From assembly GCA_977006965.1 (NCBI GenBank), contig OZ345356.1:1302001-1366000 (forward strand): 64,000 bases of DNA, written 5' to 3'. This DNA is from Phymatolithon calcareum. Its lineage: Eukaryota > Rhodophyta > Florideophyceae > Hapalidiales. Under the pieces are notes generated by a model that saw only the letters and a program-made list of their open reading frames with translations, had not been told where the DNA came from and ran no database searches. Made by a program: the position numbers and the translations under genes. Positions 9,500 to 20,417 of this stretch are shown here, in pieces (position 1 is the stretch's first letter; the number at the start of each line of letters is the position of its first letter).

Positions 9500-11394
9500 T
9501 CTGCACCTTGTGCAGCTTGGACAGTTGTTGTGACATCAAGTACCACTCGTATCTGTTACGGTCCTAGAGCCGTAAGGATGCGGAGCTGTTCCATCAGCTT
9601 CGAGAAATTTCACAGCAAAAGAAAGAAAGAAAGAGGTGGAAAACATAAAAGACTAAACAAGCAAGACGTTAAGACGCAATTTTCGCTTCAGCACGTGAGG
9701 AGAAAAACCTCTCATATTGTGCAGAAAATCCAACTTGTATTTTTTGTTGCAATTTTTTTAAAGCCGCACGGTCATACGAAGATACTGACAAGGCTTCCTC
9801 AGGTGTTGCCGTCACAAGAGCAATCCAACGTGTATTGCTTTCCTCCCCTTGGACAATTGTTCTTTCCTCCTCACCCTCTCAAATTGTTGAGAAAGTCCTG
9901 CTCTCCTCCCCACCGAAAAATTTAGTGAGAAAAAAATTTGCTCCTCCCGCTCCACCCTCAAATTGTTCAAAAAATCCAACTTATACTGTTCTAGTCCTCG
10001 AGGAAAAATTTAGTGAAAATGAATTTGTTTTTTGCTCTACAAATCAAAATAAAAAATCGAACTTTAGCTTGCAACGTATTTCGCCTGCATCGTATTTTTA
10101 AAAAAGTTTCAATTTGTATGTAAGTGCTATGACCAGAACAGTGAATTTTGCAACAATCATTGGTCGAAGTCGCGTTGTCTTACTCTACTGATGTGAAAGA
10201 AGCTCGTGTTTGCTCGATTATGCAACAGTAAGATGGTGTGTACCGTAAGCCGGGATAACACGTCCTCAAACTATGAGAAAAGAGTAACTTATTTTGTTCA
10301 ATCCTCCGAGCGAAAATGAAGTGAGAAAAACTCTTTTCTTCTCTTCCCCTTCTCAAAATCAGAGATGCTGGAAATGGCAGTTGATACCGTCCAAAGAAAA
10401 TGTCCGAAATCAAAATGAAAACGTAAGCGAAGGATTGTAGCGCAACGAAAAGTCTCTCAGGTGCAATGATAATTGACTAAGGGAGCTTCAATAAAACAGA
10501 AATCCATCCATCCATCCTTCTCAAAATCGTTACAAATCAAGAACATTTTGTTCTCCTCTCGGAGGGGCCTTCTTGAGAATTCATCAAAATCGCGGCATAG
10601 ACCCAGTCAAAAAAGTCCTCATTACCAGTCATGAATTAGTGGCCTGGTTACGAGGACGCGGCGTATGTTTTCAGTGGCTGATTCCACGGTGCAGAGTTGA
10701 TTTGCAACTTTCGCCCATCACGAAAAGTTTGGTTGAAAAGCAATTCCACTTCCGAAAACTACAAATCGTTATGAGAAAAAATGTCCCGTAGATGAGTACA
10801 GCAGCCACGCCAGACCTATGCCGTAAGAGGAGATTAATATCACTGAAAAAGCTCTAGACAAGCTACTCTACAACGTAGCTGCTGAAATGCATCTCCCTTG
10901 CAGTCTCATGAGTGTTACTGAGGGCGTTTAATAAATTCCAAATTCAAAAAAAAGACCTATGCCGCGTCCTCATTACCAGTGAAAATATTTGGGACTGGAA
11001 TTGCGGACTTTTCCAGGCTTGTAGTGCGGACGCAAAAATCGAATTCTCAAGAAGGTCCCCCTCTCAGATGAACATTTTATTGAGTTTCAACTTTTAAGTT
11101 GTAAATCTCTATAAATAGTCCTCCCACATCAAAATGAAAAATCGAATTTAAGCTTCCAACTAATTTTTCCTGCGTCAAGTTTTATAAGATAAAGGTTGAT
11201 CAGGTCGGGAAGATCGTCCGGCCTATAGAATTGAGTTCAAAAATTCTAAGTGACTGATTAAATATATATATATCGGTCCAAGTTCACATTTAGTTACGTC
11301 AGTGACGTGAAAGCAGCTCGCGCTTGCTAGCGCCTGTCGAGCTCTTAACCATGTTTCAGGCTGTGGACAAGTAAGGACTGCTCGCATCTTGAAA
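9500..11394. repeat. Repeat-rich A/T region with two retroposon tails
   Basis: No gene seen. A CTCAAATTGTT-bearing segment occurs twice (about 9870 and 9955). Another segment is repeated in direct orientation (about 10045-10290 and 11125-11390; for example AAAAATCGAATTTAAGCTT against AAAAATCGAACTTTAGCTT). A C-terminal-plus-tail retroposon fragment with a CCATCCATCC end lies at 10370-10527. The 3' tail of the family found at 55393 lies at about 10808-10950. Inverted GAATTCTCAAGAAGG segments sit near 10555-10590 and 11035-11075. Confidence 0.45.
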
Positions 11395-11620
11395 TCACCG
11401 CGTGCCACAGGACAAGGGAGCGATATTCCCGTCGAGGTCCAGAAGGAGACCAGAGGTGAGTTTATGTACTCCACAGAATTGTATTACACGAACAAAAAAA
11501 GAAACTCTTCTTTCGACAGAATCCAACCAAAACTTTTTGGCTCTAGGAAAGTTGTCCCAAGCTTCAGCAGATGCGTTGGTAACTTTTAAATAAAAAATCA
11601 ATCTTTCTTCTTCTTGTCAG
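11395..11620 (+). repeat. TTC-tailed retroposon copy
   Basis: The longest plus-strand copy of the TTC-tailed family. It includes GAGGTCCAGAAGGAGACCAG, AAGAAACTCTTCT, GCAGATGCGTTGGTAAC and a TTTCTTCTTCTTG end. Minus-strand relatives are at 44340-44580 and 55495-55695. It is probably a SINE or a truncated LINE 3' end. Confidence 0.5.
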
Positions 11621-12041
11621 CGCCTGCAAAAACAGCGTATTTTTTTTTCGAAGATGAGTCATGAAACTGAATATAGGGGCATGCGGCTCACGAAAGCACT
11701 CATGAATAGAGAAATACGGATCAAGGAGGCCTTGAGTGACAAGAGCACGTCAGCGTAGAGTATTTTTAGAAAAGCGGTCCCGTTATTCGATTAAAATGAA
11801 TAATTCACATATCTCCATAGTCTGCGACAACACACAATAGCTCCTCTCCTTCAAGTTCTTTTCCTTCAAAAATATAGTATTAGTCCATTTAATGATTTGT
11901 GTGTTTCTTTGTTCACTGTGCCGTTTCAAGTTGTTTCTATGGCACGGTACAGTGTTCTTAACTATAATGAATATTGTCAAAAGACGTGAATTCCTGCTAT
12001 TACAGCGCAAGAAAGCAATATTTTTCTGCGTTCGTACATTT
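11621..12041. other. No gene identified
   Basis: A/T-rich upstream DNA of the zinc-finger gene at 12200. No convincing ORF, RNA gene or repeat was recognised. Confidence 0.3.
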
Positions 12042-12106
12042 CTTTATTCACTTTGAAAGCTAACTAAAAAGCTAGAGTAGTCTCTACTTGCATATAAGTC
12101 AGCTGC
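12042..12106 (+). promoter_or_regulatory. Promoter block of the zinc-finger gene at 12200
   Basis: Carries TTCACTTTGAAAGCTA, then AGAGTAGTCTCTACTTG and ATATAAGTCAGC (TATAAG at 12093). It matches the block at 913-977 in motif order and spacing. The TATA-like site is 107 bases before the ATG. The surrounding non-coding DNA differs between the two genes, so the block is either selectively kept or part of a recent duplication. Confidence 0.55.
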
Positions 12107-12199
12107 AATTGGGTATTAGAGGGAATCATGCATGCCCTATTCCTTACTTGCGAGACCTAACATCAGAAGAATCCAACTGCCAGACACATACCAGATCAC

Positions 12200-12802
12200 A
12201 TGGACACTCCACTGGAAGTTGACCAATCGGATCATGAACCAAGGATCGAACCGACTACTCCGATCGGGTCCTCATTTGCAGAGCTTCCAGAGTTTTCATT
12301 TGAAGATTCATCCTCAGCACAGGCAGGTCCCAGCTCCAGTCAATTTCCCTGCAACGTCGAGTCCTGCACACGGTCATTCTCAAGAAAAGACGCTGTAGCC
12401 AGACATCAAAGAGCCGCTCACGGCCAAAAATACGTTTGCAGATTTTCCGATTGCAACGAAGAGTTTGAAACTGTACGTGAGCGAAAAAACCATTCTGTTA
12501 TGCGTCATATCGGCACGCGTGTTTGTGACTTTAAGAACTGTAACAAACGATTTGGATCGAGAAACATTTTATTAGAGCACCGGCGCATAGTTCACGGCAA
12601 GCTGGTGGGTGATCAGATGCTGGTTTGTGACTTCGAAGGCTGCGGTAAATTTTTTAGAGCGAAGAAATACTTACATCAGCACAGACGAAGGGTACACAGC
12701 GACGGTATGAGCACTGTGTGTGATTTCGAGGGCTGCGGTGTTGTGTTTCCTAACAAACGAGCACTGCTTAATCACATCCACAATTCTCACTCAAGAGCAT
12801 GA
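12200..12802 (+). CDS. C2H2 zinc-finger protein, five fingers (paralogue 2)
   Basis: A 200-residue protein. An acidic leader (residues 1-45) with the PIGSSFAELPEFSFED motif is shared with the gene at 14-802. Five C-x4-C...H-x4-H fingers follow, at about residues 50, 80, 106, 136 and 165 (CNVESC, CRFSDC, CDFKNC, CDFEGC, CDFEGC), all with intact zinc ligands. It ends two fingers earlier than paralogue 1. After the TGA the same frame stays open for about 53 codons, but those codons have no finger. Single exon; ATG chosen because it aligns with paralogue 1 and follows the shared promoter block. Probably a nucleic-acid-binding nuclear protein; target unknown. Confidence 0.85.
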   Translation: MDTPLEVDQSDHEPRIEPTTPIGSSFAELPEFSFEDSSSAQAGPSSSQFPCNVESCTRSFSRKDAVARHQRAAHGQKYVCRFSDCNEEFETVRERKNHSVMRHIGTRVCDFKNCNKRFGSRNILLEHRRIVHGKLVGDQMLVCDFEGCGKFFRAKKYLHQHRRRVHSDGMSTVCDFEGCGVVFPNKRALLNHIHNSHSRA

Positions 12803-13769
12803 TGTACAATGATTCATTCTAAAGGCGGGTGCATGCAGAACGAGATAGCTTCCCGCCGGGAAGAGGCAGACTTCAGAAACATGCTTGCAGAAGTGGTTCG
12901 AGTGTGCAAGATACGATTCGACAAAATAGATCAGCGCCAAGATGAGGAATTAAAAAGAATATAAGTTCAAAACGGAATATGAAAGTCTAAAATCCAGGTA
13001 GGTCCTGTCCCATGAAACGAAGAAAATTATGCAGACCGACATGCAGATGAAGCGAGCACCGAAAATGTAGTTCTTGTAGTCCCACGGCTAGTACGAGAAG
13101 GGACGAAAGCGGTGTGCAAAAGAACGGTGTACTATATGAAGAAATTGCCTAGTTTGTTGCTTGGCAATGAAGCTGGAGAAACACTGTCACAGGTGCACCT
13201 TGCAGTGCTCCTTTTTGTGGTGATTTTCGTTATAACAATAGCTACTACGAACGCTTCTTCTACTGTTGGGTAACATTAGTGCAGTGCTCAGTGCAGTATT
13301 CTTTACGGAGTGCTGTATAAGGAGGGGAGTCTCGAATGCTGTGTGGGGCACTCTCCGGGTGGTACACATAAGCACACGTCAAATCTCGTGAGCAACGTCG
13401 AGAGGGAAACATATGCAACAATCCTGTAAACAGAGGTGATCCCAAGTTCGTCGAAAGCAAATACTCTTTCCTCGTGGGTACTGGGCTATTGACAGTCCAT
13501 ATCATGCCTAGTTAGAAGCAGCGCCGCGTCGTCCGCCAGGTGCTGCTACAATGCGTCAGACCAACGTTAGAATCAGTCTTTGGTGACGTACCTGGACGAG
13601 ACGTGAAAGCCGCAATCAAACTCGCTAACGAAAGGATAGAATGGAAAATATTTATACCCTCGAATTGCTGCTAGTACGATTAGGGGAAAAGGCAAAATGA
13701 ATGAAAGTAGAGGCAGATCCACATGCTGAGGACTTGTCTTGTGATAGCATGTCATGACTATTTATAGGA
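12803..13769. other. No gene identified
   Basis: The frame of the upstream gene stays open after its stop to about 12964, charged and helix-like, with an internal ATG at 12809. Nothing else is recognisable. It is either 3' UTR or a short unknown peptide. Confidence 0.3.
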
Positions 13770-14170
13770 CATGTATAGGTTTTCGCTTGAAACTGAAGGG
13801 ACCGGCCGTGATAAAGAATCACGAGGGATGTCACACGGGAGTGATTTTGGTACCGAGGGGCCCACGGGGAGCCCGAGGGACCGAAATCACGTCCACGGGG
13901 CTACCGAGTGGTTCCGAATTATGACCGGTCCCGAAACTTGACGGCGATACCCGGCTTATCAACCCTGTTTAGAGGTTCATGCAGGCAGAATCGGGGCGAA
14001 ATGTAGAGGTTTTCGTATGAAACTTGAGGGATCGGTCTTGATGAGGAATCACGAGGGACGTTACAAGGGCGTAATTTTGGTCCCGAGGGACCGAAATCAC
14101 GCGCGCAGGACTACCGAGCGGTTTCGAATCATGACCAGTCCCGGAAGTTTCGCGTGATAACTGGCTTATC
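13770..14170 (+). repeat. Diverged tandem duplication, about 230 bp unit
   Basis: Two units in direct orientation share AGGTTTTCGNNTGAAACT, AATCACGAGGGA, GAGGGACCGAAATCACG, CTACCGAG and CTGGCTTATCA-type words in the same order (about 13770-13965 and 14000-14175). No ORF spans either. Confidence 0.5.
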
Positions 14171-14214
14171 AGACACATTCTGAGGTAGTAGACTTCCCCT
14201 TTTCGTTTCGGCCA

Positions 14215-14355
14215 GCGAGGTGACATGGGATATGTCACCCCGCGGGAATGAAATTTTGGGGAATAATTTGGCCACTTTTTCCCTCAGCGGGAGACATGGG
14301 ATATGTCACCCGCCGGGTTAAAAAGTGATCAAATTATCCCCCAACATGATGACAT
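14215..14355. repeat. Fold-back sequence
   Basis: GGGGAATAATTTGGCCACT followed by TTTTCCC is inverted as AAAAAGTGATCAAATTATCC and CCC. ACATGGGATATGTCACC occurs twice, directly, around the centre. This could be a degraded miniature inverted-repeat element. Confidence 0.4.
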
Positions 14356-14960
14356 TTCGGGCCATTTTAGATCCCTACTGGAGCTCTTCGGGGCATAATC
14401 GACCCAGCACGCCTTCAAAATCGGGTGATAACTGTGTCATTTTTCCCGGTCAGCTTTCTGTACTCGTAGGATGGCAAATTCAAAATGACCACATAATGGC
14501 AAGGGTTGATTGAATCCAGAACGTACAATAGAAATGGTTTTACTCAAAAGGCTCGTAGCGACGAATAACAGAATATTGAATTCGAGAAATCGTTCGTCCC
14601 AGCTGAAGAAGAATGAAATTCTTAGTGAGACTCTTGGCAAGCTGAGATTCTCGAAACAGGGAGTGGAACTTCGTCTGAGAAGCTGAATTTGGCGTGCACA
14701 GATCTCATGATGGTCCCTGGACAGTGCAACTTCGTTTCCTGTAAGTTGCCATAGAACAACATCACTCCATTCATGTGACGACGGCAACACAACTACAATC
14801 CAGATGAACAATGTAGGAGAATTTCTCAGGCCTTAGCTGCAAGAAGAAGAACAAGCTGGAGCACAGACTTCCGAAGATATGGGCAAGATGTTGATATTTA
14901 TTTAGCCTAAGGAGCTTCAGTATTGTGAGTGATGCATCTGTTTTTGAAATTGGTTAAACC
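14356..14960. other. No gene; short retroposon tail near the end
   Basis: Nothing coding was recognised. About 14866-14903 (CACAGACTTCCGAAGATATG) is a truncated minus-strand copy of the dispersed short retroposon found at 56243-56330. The rest is the likely 3' side of the minus-strand gene at 14961. Confidence 0.35.
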
Positions 14961-16589
14961 TCACAATTGGGCTTTGTGAGAGTGTTCGATATGATGTTTC
15001 AGCAGTCGAACACACGCACTCCTTTTGCCACAGAATTTGCAGTGGAATTCCGTCAGTCCCGGATGAGCATCGGCAATATGCTTTGTTCGATCTAACTCTC
15101 CCACCAAATGTTCTTTGCAGTTCTCGTAGTGACATGGAGCAAACCTCTCATGGTCGTCTCGCATATGAACCAGCATGTTACCTCTGGTGCTGAAGACGTG
15201 GTCGCAATTCGGAAAGTCGCATTCGGTCTTTGTGACCTTGAAGTGCACACTGCGCTTGTGGAAGGCCATGCTTGCTTTCGAACCAATCAAACGCCCACAT
15301 CCATCAAAGTCACACGGCATACGCTTATCATTAGCGGTCAAATGATATTGGCGTCGATGTCTAAGCATCAACTTCCGGTTTCGAAATGCTTGGGTGCAGG
15401 AATCAAATGTACATAATGTCCATTGACGACCATGAAAGGATTCCACGTGACGCTTTCGTTCATCCACAGTGTCAAACTTTTCCGAGCAGTTCAGAAACGC
15501 ACAGAGATACTGTTCGCCATGGGCCTCGTGCCCATGTCTCAGAAACGAATGTCTTTTCGTGTACTGCTTCTTGCAACCTTCGACTTCGCAGAATAATATT
15601 TTCGAGCTTGGTCCTGCCTGTGAATGATTCTGGGAATGATACAGATGTTTATGCTCCACCATTTCGTCCCTGGTCGCACATATGGTAAGGCAGCCATCGA
15701 AATCGCAGGGATATTCCTCAGACATAACTCCTGGAGTTGGATATGATGCACGATTTTCCAAGATGTTGTCAGCTGCAGGATGCACATTGTGGATGCTCGA
15801 AGCAACAATGTTCTCAGCTTGTTCACCATCTACTATTGAATCGACCGCAGACATCAAGTGGGTGCCTTCGAGAGCCATTTGATTACTGAGAGACAAATTT
15901 CTCAAAACAGGATTTTCACGCTCAGAGCCTTCAACACCATCCTCCCCAAAAACGCTGGTTACATCTGGCATTTCGCATCTTGCAAGATGCGAAGAGAATG
16001 GTAGCGAATTTGCAGCAGTTGCGCCAAAGGTGTTCTTGTTTATATTATCGGTATTGCCATTGTCTTCAAAAATCTCCATGGAATCGAAATTTGAAGCAAA
16101 CTGCATATCCTGTGGTCCCACCTGATTGCCGAGTATCGAAGGGACATCGCCACGATGGAAAGGAAGTGAAGCTTGGACTGCTTGAGAAGGCATTACAGAA
16201 AGATCTGGATCGCTCGCATATGACCCAGCTGCAATATTATCGCTTCCACTGGCTAAGTTAGCCAGAAAAGTTTGGTTGCTCAATTGCGGAGGGTTATCCG
16301 CAACTTCGGGATCTTCACTGCGCCTTCGTTTTCCTAGAAATGAATCACCTGCGTTTCCGCTGTTGAAGGAGAACCCAGGGCCTTCTTCTGCCATCGACCT
16401 GACAAGAGGGCAGTTAGAACATTCCGGAAAGCATCCTCCGAAGCATACCGACTGATGCTCATTAACCCGAAAGTCCGGGGCATTATCGATTGTGGGCGCC
16501 TGGTTGTCCGAAGGTGTGACGTTTTCTGAACAATCAGTGGCAATCAAATGGTCACCGTCCCACGATGTAGGGTTATTTGTTGGCTGCAT
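14961..16589 (-). CDS. C2H2 zinc-finger protein, eight fingers (paralogue 3)
   Basis: A 542-residue protein, single exon, with ATG at 16589. Residues 1 to about 290 are acidic and Ser/Asn-rich with no fold recognised, like an activation or scaffold region. A basic KRRR-like patch lies near residue 88. The C-terminal 245 residues hold eight fingers (CDFDGC, CEVEGC, CAFLNC, CTFDSC, CDFDGC, CDFPNC, CHYENC, CKFC) with H-x4-H ends; the last is C-x2-C like the last finger of paralogue 1. Finger spacing and wording match the genes at 14 and 12200, so the three are paralogues; this one has the long leader. Probably a nuclear regulator; target unknown. Confidence 0.88.
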   Translation of the reverse strand: MQPTNNPTSWDGDHLIATDCSENVTPSDNQAPTIDNAPDFRVNEHQSVCFGGCFPECSNCPLVRSMAEEGPGFSFNSGNAGDSFLGKRRRSEDPEVADNPPQLSNQTFLANLASGSDNIAAGSYASDPDLSVMPSQAVQASLPFHRGDVPSILGNQVGPQDMQFASNFDSMEIFEDNGNTDNINKNTFGATAANSLPFSSHLARCEMPDVTSVFGEDGVEGSERENPVLRNLSLSNQMALEGTHLMSAVDSIVDGEQAENIVASSIHNVHPAADNILENRASYPTPGVMSEEYPCDFDGCLTICATRDEMVEHKHLYHSQNHSQAGPSSKILFCEVEGCKKQYTKRHSFLRHGHEAHGEQYLCAFLNCSEKFDTVDERKRHVESFHGRQWTLCTFDSCTQAFRNRKLMLRHRRQYHLTANDKRMPCDFDGCGRLIGSKASMAFHKRSVHFKVTKTECDFPNCDHVFSTRGNMLVHMRDDHERFAPCHYENCKEHLVGELDRTKHIADAHPGLTEFHCKFCGKRSACVRLLKHHIEHSHKAQL

Positions 16590-17480
16590 GTTTGGAATGA
16601 AACTTGTTTGTCGACGTATTCGGTCCGCTCAAGTGTGTGAGCTTGAATCTGTGGAGTCGCACTGGTAGCATTGGGATGCTCTGTGAACAATATTAGCTTC
16701 TTATATACAAATTGACGTAAGCCGCTTTTGCCCCTTTTTAGTTTATATAAGCATCTCAGTTTTTATGTTCGTCAAAATCCTGCGTAAAAACTGAATCCGA
16801 GATTCAAATCAGTTGCCGTAAGTTAGTAATCGGTGAATGAAAAACTTGCTGTATAATTAAAGATTCTGTTGAAAGCGACAGTCAGAACGAAAAAAGCGAC
16901 TACGCTTTGCCTGCGCGTGTGCGGGGGTGTTTCATCAGCAGGTGCGTTGTTAACTTTTAAATAAAAATCTACGTTTCTTCTTCTTCTTCCACTACAAATG
17001 TTTTCCATTTTGTAGTCGAAGATGTACAATAATTGTACACCAATTATTGGCATCATTTGCAAGTGGGAAGAGATGAAAATTTTGCCTTCAGAGCTCAAGA
17101 TAATGCTCAACGGAGACTTTAGAATTCGTTAGAGGCGACTTGTAATCCTTTCACGAGTTTTTGCAGTCCCACTATAGAAAGCCCCTCCGGATCACGATAT
17201 GTCTAAGTTTTTCCTCCCGTGTCGAGGCTCCTCACAACTTTCCGTCTGCTATCGGCTGAGGAAATATTCAGATCTCAGAAAATCGTACGTCAGGGGCAGT
17301 GTGCATGTATAATTCGCTTTGGACGGCACTACGAAGCGAAGCAGGACATATTCGTCCCAATGTTTTGGTCATAACTACAGATATTCCCTGTTCCTCTCAC
17401 GACTAGTATTGAATGGCGGGCTTCTCGCTGTCCTTTCTCTGCAATTGTATTTCAGTGACCATGATTTTGCCTAGGGTCGA
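16590..17480. other. Upstream DNA with one retroposon tail
   Basis: Apart from the TATA-like site at 16700, the only recognisable piece is about 16930-16990, a 3' tail of the TTC-tailed retroposon family (GGTGCGTTGTTAAC then TTTCTTCTTCTTCTTCC). Otherwise nothing was seen. Confidence 0.35.
16700..16707 (-). promoter_or_regulatory. TATA-like element of the zinc-finger gene at 14961
   Basis: Minus strand TATATAAG, 111 bases before the ATG. This spacing is close to that of the TATA-like sites of its two paralogues (119 and 107). The rest of the shared promoter block is not present. Confidence 0.4.
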
Positions 17481-17960
17481 GTGTGTTTTCTAAACACGCG
17501 AACAGCAGAACAGACGAAATGTGAGAAGTGCCAAATTATGGCTCTACCCAATGGCCATGTTGTGGTCGCAGCCGGAGAAACGACTGAAGTGACTCTTTTT
17601 TCACAAGCACCAATTCTGGCCATCTTGGAGAGGAAGTTTGTAGATTTCGTGGGTTTTAAATTCCGAAGACCTCAAGCGTTGAGTGGTCGGGCTGCTATTT
17701 CTGGTTTTAGCCAATGCGCTCAAGTCATGTACGATCTTCTCTTCCAGTGTGGACTCTTGAAAGTCTTTCTCCTTCTTAGTCCAACTATTGGTTCATATTC
17801 TGCTTCACTAATTTCTCTGAAGCGCGATCAGCTCAACTATTGCACGAAGTCCAAAGAATGCATCCAACGTCAATTTTCTGCATGAGATGCGATTGAGATT
17901 AATCCTTATGCATCGCAGACGAACAGTTGTTCCTTAAAAGAAAGAACTTCAGGTCTCCGA
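17481..17960 (-). mobile_element. Badly decayed LINE C-terminal remnant
   Basis: Read on the minus strand, about 17820-17940 gives TTVRLRCIRINLNR, then LTLDAFFGLRAIVELIALQR. This parallels TTRLRCLRLTFNRAPLWRKS...AVVELVALQR of the LINE at 56542-58162. Several stops follow. The plus-strand open frame over the same bases (17481-17885) is probably a chance shadow. Confidence 0.4.
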
Positions 17961-18049
17961 TAATAGTATCTAACACTTTCAGGTCGCGTTAGCAAAAATC
18001 CCCACTGATCCCAGCGGGATATTGGAAGACAGGCTTAGCGCAGCAATAC

Positions 18050-18215
18050 TTTTTTTTGAGCAAAGTTTATTTAAAAGCCCCACAGACTTCCGAAGATATG
18101 GGCAGGGTTTCCTCAGTTGCTACCTACCTTTGTGTAGCTTACTAAAACGCACCGCCAGAGGGGCGGGCGGAAAAACTTAGGATCTCAGATATCCCATCTA
18201 AATTGCAGAACTCCT
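18050..18215 (-). repeat. Short retroposon copy (AGGTAGGTAGC family)
   Basis: The minus strand contains AAAGGTAGGTAGCAACTGAG, CCCATATCTTCGGAAGTC and GGGGCTTTTAAATAAAC, then an A-rich tail (the T run at about 18050). Other copies: 28383-28540, 30222-30292, 38290-38375, 41172-41249 and 56243-56330, plus a stub at 14866. This copy and the one at 28383 extend further 5' than the others. Confidence 0.6.
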
Positions 18216-18773
18216 GTATTGTTCGCCGTAGATGACCCCGGGTAGCGAGGCGTCATTGTGTGTTCATTGCGCCACATTTTGCAACTCGGTGATCAGTGCA
18301 CCGAGCTCGTTTGACAGCTGATCCGATAGCATGTCGTAACCGCGCATGGCACGTGGCGCGGTACTCGCGTAAGTCCGTATTGATTAAGGGCGTTGACATC
18401 GTCTCTATAGACGCTCTGCCGGCAGCGGCATACCGCTGGTATTTTAGGTATTCCCTGGAAACGGAATTCTTGCTCGGTGTTGCACGTCTTCTCCACTTCC
18501 GCCGCTGTGCTCGCTCCTCGGCTGTTTGCTCCTCGCAACGTATCCTCTCATGGGTGTCACGAGGGAGCGCAGGAATGCTGTCAAGTCGTCAAATACTGTA
18601 AACCACGCCTCTCTCTGCCAGTATCATGATCATAACAAACAAACAAATTTGTGTTTGATCGTTATCATAAAGAAAGTGCGAAAATCAAAAGCGTTGATCG
18701 ATGCAGACGTCCTGACCTGTGAGCCGGCCAAGTCCGTTTGCCGCAGCCCGACTCAACTCAAGCATCATCCACG

Positions 18774-19166
18774 ATGACATCAGTCAAGCCATTTCTGATG
18801 TTCTCCGGGGATGCGATCGAGGCAATAAACTTTTACGTCGACCTGATTCCAAATTCAAAAGTGCTATCCATCAAACGATACGAAGAAGGCGAAATGCAGG
18901 GAAAAATAAATCTGGCAACCATCGTACTCAGCGGTCAAGAAATCATGGCGATTGACAGTCCGATAAAACACGAGTTCACGTTCACGCCGGCCATTTCACT
19001 CTTTGTGACTTGTGAATCCGACGAGCAGATTGACAACATCTTCACCAAATTGTCCGACGGCGGCAAGATCCTAATGCCGCTCGATAAGTATCCGTTTGCG
19101 CAAAAGTTCGCATGGGTGGATGACCGCTGGGGCGTGTCCTGGCAGCTTTCGTTGCCAAACGCATAA
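18774..19166 (+). CDS. VOC-superfamily protein, PhnB-like
   Basis: A 130-residue, single-domain protein of the vicinal-oxygen-chelate (glyoxalase/PhnB-like) fold. Family hallmarks: an N-terminal VKPFLMFSGDAIEAINFYVD, then AIDSPIKHEFTFTPAISLFV, a central DGGKILMPLDKYPFAQKFAW, and the C-terminal DRWGVSWQL. The length is that of a complete single-domain member. I chose the ATG at 18774, not 18738, because the conserved fold begins right after it. Such proteins bind a metal and act on, or sequester, small substrates; the substrate here is unknown. Intron-free and bacterial in look, so old transfer from bacteria is possible. First gene of the host island; convergent with the HD gene 1.25 kb away. 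Confidence 0.85.
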   Translation: MTSVKPFLMFSGDAIEAINFYVDLIPNSKVLSIKRYEEGEMQGKINLATIVLSGQEIMAIDSPIKHEFTFTPAISLFVTCESDEQIDNIFTKLSDGGKILMPLDKYPFAQKFAWVDDRWGVSWQLSLPNA

Positions 19167-20417
19167 GCGCTGCAAGTAAACTTTTTCACGCAATGAAGAA
19201 TTTCTTGTTCGCGCTTTCGCCATGCAAACTGCCATGCTGAGTGCCATCTCCACGCCGCTCAGTGCATCCGTTCCCGCAATGCCCTGTCAACATGGGCGAT
19301 GCTTTACCGGGCTGCTGTTGTGAACGGCACTTGGTGCGATGTGAAAAGGATGTGTTGGACACACGAGGCTGCTGCAGACCCGCGAAACGATCACTATGGA
19401 ACACGCTCTCGTCACGGCATTTGTAATGGTTTGCAACTCCAACTGTCGTTCGGACACCATCCGATCCACAGCTGCTGTTTCTCCGGATCGGTGGTTGATG
19501 TTGCATTGGCAACAACGGAATGTGTGCGTTTCAGGATCGGGAGACAGAATCTTTTGCATGTCGGGCTCGAACGACTCTTCAAATTCTCGTCGTAAGAGCT
19601 CACAGAGACCCTGCACGCTTTGTTAATCCTGCTGATGGGCGGATAGTCTCCGCTCCCACAGTTTTAATGCATTTGGCAACAACAGGAGAGATAATTATGG
19701 GCCTATGTTCGGAATCGCGAAGGAGAGAAGTCATTTAGTAATTGCACAGTCCACCGTCTAATGAGGTCACTGGCGATTAAACTGTGGTAATCGTATGTAG
19801 CGATAGTCCCCTGGTACCGACTTCCGGTCAGCCTCTTGTCCTGCTTAAATGCATCAGTGTACTGCAGATCAGTTTCTGTGTATTAAAATGTCCTTGGTGA
19901 AGAACATTGCTTCGAGCCTTGCCAAATCAAGATGAGAATTGGATGTACCAAGGCATTAAAAGTCTTCAGGTCGCCGGGCTGCGAAACAGCAATGTTGCAA
20001 TATGCAACTGCGTACTGTAGACGAATGGGCGGAAATTGCGCATCGCTGGGTTTTCGCACTTTACGATTACAAGAGATGCAGTAGTGACAAGAGAAAAGGA
20101 CCCAGAGCGTTCCCCTCAGCTTGCCAATGCATCCGTGCTCATCACCTCCAAAACAGATTATTCCCATGTCAACTTACAAATATGAAGCCGGCCATCATGG
20201 CTTCTTCATGCTCGCCAGCGGCGGCAAAACGTACACAGATTCGGCCGTTAAGCGACAGCCGCGGTGTGCTCTCTCATATTTCGACGCCGAACACACAAAA
20301 GTGAGCTACAGAAAATAACCCTCGGCTTCAAGACCGTCTGATCATTGCAATCCGTCGCGACAAAAACGATTACACCCAACTGCCCGCACCCTTGTCCCGT
20401 CCGCGTACATCTGTTAC
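19167..20417. other. Intergenic region, no gene identified
   Basis: Short overlapping open frames occur on both strands, none with a motif. A small plus-strand frame at 20166-20318 (MSTYKYEAGHHGFFML, ending SYRK) is in GC-richer DNA and might be an exon, but nothing confirms it. Confidence 0.3.

Noticed and set aside
17481-17885. 134-codon plus-strand gene
   Set aside because: The minus strand of the same bases carries recognisable LINE C-terminal sequence; the plus frame is probably fortuitous.
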